A stretch of 64,000 nucleotides of DNA from Gemmatimonadota bacterium. GTDB lineage: Bacteria > Gemmatimonadota > Gemmatimonadetes > Gemmatimonadales > GWC2-71-9. The stretch is taken from assembly GCA_003222195.1 (NCBI GenBank), contig QHVB01000030.1, positions 124,001 through 188,000 on the forward strand. The letters run 5' to 3'. Both the position numbers and the translations under genes were made by a program. How positions within the stretch are numbered: position 1 is the first letter of the stretch; each line of letters opens with the position of its first letter. The notes under the pieces were generated by a model, which worked only from the letters and a program-made list of their open reading frames with translations, did not search any database and had not been told where the DNA came from. This document shows, piece after piece, positions 61,904 to 64,000 of the stretch.

Positions 61904-63682
61904 ATGTCAGCCATGCCTCTCGTGCTGCTGTTGCTGTTGGCCCAAACCCAGGGTCCTCCCGCCACCCCGATCCTCGCTGATATCCACGATCTGACGCCAC
62001 GCGAGCACCAGGTCAGCGTCTTCGTCTTGACCGCGGCGCAAGACGTGCAGATCGCGGCCGTCGGCGCCGAGCCCTGGCCCGACCGGCCGCGGCAGCGCGA
62101 TCACGAGCACTGGCAGGATGACGAACAGACCACGTGGCCGGCAGCCGCCTGGATCCTCGATGCGCGCACGCGGGCCGTCGTCTGGGACCTGCGGTCCGCC
62201 GACACGCGTCGCGAATCGAACGGCCTGCGGCGCTTCTCGGGCAGTGTGCACCTGCCCTCGGGCACCTACGAGGCCCACTACGCGTCCTATCCCGCTTCCT
62301 CTATTTCCTTCAATGGCGATCTCAAACTCAACCTGAACGACATCATTCGACTCGGCCGGCGTGCGAAGTATGGCGGCCCCTACGTCGAGACCGGCTTGTA
62401 CAAGGAGTTCGGGTTGAAGATCACGGGTCCGGGCCGCGTCGCGTCTCAAGAAGACTTCGCCGCCGCGCGCTCGGCCTACACGGCGTCCGCGATCGCCACC
62501 GTCGTGCCGGCACGCAACAGCACCGCGCGAAAGGGCTTTGAGATCACGCGCCCGACGCGGGTCGAGGTCTACGCGATCGGCGAGTTGTCGCTCGATGACG
62601 AGTTCGACTATGGCTGGATCATGAACGTCGACACGCAGCAACGGATCTGGTCGATGACGTACGCGACGACCGATCCCGCGGGGGGTGCCGCCAAGAATCG
62701 CATGGCGCACGAAACGCTGGAGCTCAAGCCGGGCCACTACGTCGCGTACTTTGTGTGCGACGACAGCCACAGTCCCGACGATTGGAATAACGTGCCCGCC
62801 ACCGATCCCGAGTTCTGGGGGCTCACGCTGCGCGTTGCCGATCCCACCGCCCGAGCGTCCGTCAAGACGTTCGAGTACGAGCCCGTGCCGCAGGGTCAGA
62901 CGATCGTCTCGCTCATCGGCATTCACGACGACGAGATGCGCTCGGCGGGCTTTGCGCTGCGACGGCCCATGGATGTCCACATCTATGCCATCGGCGAAGG
63001 CTTCACCGACCGCATGGCGGACTACGCGTGGATCGTCGACGAGGAGCAGCACAAGCGGATTTGGTCGATGAGCTACGCGAACACCGAGCACGCCGGCGGC
63101 GCTCGGAAGAACCGAGTGTTCGACGGGACGATCCACCTCGCGCCCGGGAATTACCTCGTCTACTACAAGAGCGACGACTCACACTCTTACAACAACTGGA
63201 ACGGCGCGCCCCCGGCCGAGGAGCGGTATTGGGGCGTGAGCCTCTTCCCGGCGAGCCGCCGCCTGAATCCCGCGGACGTCGGGCCCTTCATGCGCACCCG
63301 CGGCGCCGGCAACGATGCGACCGTCGCCCAGCTCACCCACATGGGCGACGAAGAGGATGCCCGAACCACATTCCAGCTGCCGCAGCAGACTCGGCTGCGC
63401 GTGCTCGTCATCGGCGAAGGCCGTGATGGCGAGATGTTCGACTACGGATGGATCGAGGACGCGGCCGGAAAGACGGTGTGGGAAATGAAGTACGACCAGA
63501 CCGATCCAGCCGGTGGCTCAGAGAAGAATCGGATGTTCGACGGCGTCGTCACCCTCCCTGCCGGGACCTACGCGTTGCGCTACCGTTCCGACGGCTCTCA
63601 CTCCTACCGCGACTGGAACGCCGACCCACCCGACGATCCCGAAAGTTGGGGCATCTCTGTGTTCCGAATGGCGAGGCCGTAG
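61904..63682 (+). CDS. Secreted protein with four similar repeat domains
   Basis: 592 residues. Signal peptide (MSAMPLVLLLLLAQTQ; ATG 61913 is an alternative). Four repeats of about 110-130 residues, the first most divergent: each has Y-x-W-I-x-D/N, then I-W-S/E-M-x-Y-A/D-x-T, AGG-x-x-KNRM/V-F-D/E, PG-x-Y-x-x-Y, DDSHSY-type, NW/DWN and WG-V/I/L. Repeats 2-4 (about residues 200-310, 330-450, 470-590) are close to each other. Looks like a beta-sandwich array; function unknown. Between gcdH and etfB but not visibly linked to them. Confidence 0.8.
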   Translation: MSAMPLVLLLLLAQTQGPPATPILADIHDLTPREHQVSVFVLTAAQDVQIAAVGAEPWPDRPRQRDHEHWQDDEQTTWPAAAWILDARTRAVVWDLRSADTRRESNGLRRFSGSVHLPSGTYEAHYASYPASSISFNGDLKLNLNDIIRLGRRAKYGGPYVETGLYKEFGLKITGPGRVASQEDFAAARSAYTASAIATVVPARNSTARKGFEITRPTRVEVYAIGELSLDDEFDYGWIMNVDTQQRIWSMTYATTDPAGGAAKNRMAHETLELKPGHYVAYFVCDDSHSPDDWNNVPATDPEFWGLTLRVADPTARASVKTFEYEPVPQGQTIVSLIGIHDDEMRSAGFALRRPMDVHIYAIGEGFTDRMADYAWIVDEEQHKRIWSMSYANTEHAGGARKNRVFDGTIHLAPGNYLVYYKSDDSHSYNNWNGAPPAEERYWGVSLFPASRRLNPADVGPFMRTRGAGNDATVAQLTHMGDEEDARTTFQLPQQTRLRVLVIGEGRDGEMFDYGWIEDAAGKTVWEMKYDQTDPAGGSEKNRMFDGVVTLPAGTYALRYRSDGSHSYRDWNADPPDDPESWGISVFRMARP

Positions 63683-63699
63683 CGTAGCTTTCGGTCCTC

Positions 63700-64000
63700 A
63701 TGAAAATCGCAGTCTGCATCAAGCGCGTTCCCGATTCGGAAACGCGCGTCAAAATCGCGGCCGACGGCAAGAGCCTCGACGAAGCGGGGGTGAAGTTTGT
63801 CCTGAACCCCTACGATGAGTTTGCCGTCGAAGAGGCGTTGCGTCGCAAGGAGCAGGCGGGCGCCGGGGAAGTTGCGGTCTTCTGCCTCGGTCCCGCGGCC
63901 GCGCAGGAGACGATCCGCACGGCACTGGCGATGGGCGCGGATCGCGGGGTGCTGCTCTCGGTGGACAAGATTCCCGCCGATCCGCTCGAATCAGCCAAAG
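63700..64000 (+). CDS. etfB: Electron transfer flavoprotein subunit beta (3' end missing)
   Basis: First 100 residues: MKIAVCIKRVPDSETRVKIA, KFVLNPYDEFAVEEALRRKE and TALAMGADRGVLLS are EtfB signatures. The frame is open to the window edge. The start ATG 63700 comes 17 bases after the previous stop; no strong ribosome binding site. It would accept electrons from acyl-CoA dehydrogenases such as the one at 60691; etfA should follow outside the window. Confidence 0.93.
   Translation, partial: MKIAVCIKRVPDSETRVKIAADGKSLDEAGVKFVLNPYDEFAVEEALRRKEQAGAGEVAVFCLGPAAAQETIRTALAMGADRGVLLSVDKIPADPLESAK

Overview
The window is a 64 kb piece of a GC-rich bacterial chromosome, cut at both ends: the 3' end of hslU lies at the left edge and the 5' end of etfB at the right edge. 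Genes are dense and many overlap by four bases (ATGA, GTGA, TTGA). The mix of genes is what I would expect from Gemmatimonadota or a close relative: M1 peptidases fused to a barrel, VPS10-type propellers, DUF1080 and DUF6174 proteins, many small lipoproteins, and an HTH-receiver regulator. That placement is inference, because there is no rRNA or other marker in the window.

Layout. 1-5.7 kb: hslU end, a small lipoprotein, then an overlapping argF-gcvT-mog-NtrC-like operon. 5.7-10.6 kb: a signalling block with a hydrogenase-like iron-sulfur protein fused to a GGDEF diguanylate cyclase, a co-translated protein of unknown function, an HTH-receiver regulator, and an HD-GYP membrane protein preceded by a structured leader and a micro-ORF. 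8.9-16.3 kb is an accessory region that looks less GC-rich. It holds the HD-GYP gene, a four-gene minus-strand operon with a PD-(D/E)XK nuclease-like protein, a broken AlbA_2 gene, an ImmA/IrrE-PIN pair and a dispersed repeat. 16.4-23.3 kb: mostly minus-strand housekeeping and secreted proteins (Mug glycosylase, DUF1080, tandem paralogous lipoproteins, MoxR ATPase) plus CPBP protease and a serine hydrolase. 23.4-26.1 kb: atpZ-atpI-atpB-atpE-atpF-atpH; no F1 alpha, gamma, beta or epsilon gene follows. 26.1-35.2 kb: large secreted proteins. 35.2-37.6 kb: ferredoxin, cupin, nucleotidyltransferase and DinB genes.

37.6-42.3 kb is a complete TetR-controlled EmrAB-TolC type efflux operon with a visible operator. 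42.3-48.6 kb holds a metallophosphoesterase, an M20 peptidase, a LeuA-like synthase, a DUF885 protein and an MFS transporter. 48.6-53.1 kb is a potassium module: kup, its terminator, a clear c-di-AMP (ydaO/yuaA) riboswitch, and a KimA-like potassium importer. 53.5-64 kb contains cstA, an SDR, an NAD-type isocitrate/isopropylmalate dehydrogenase, DUF4139, a second phosphoesterase, glutaryl-CoA dehydrogenase, a four-fold repeat protein and etfB, which probably takes electrons from the dehydrogenase.

Two themes stand out. First, the window carries both c-di-GMP and c-di-AMP signalling components; the c-di-GMP synthase has an unusual, partly degenerate iron-sulfur sensor. Second, palindromic dispersed repeats occur not only between genes but in frame inside genes: the NtrC-like linker, the MFS central loop, the M20 peptidase, and the termini or signal peptides of several others. 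They are translated there without breaking the reading frame.
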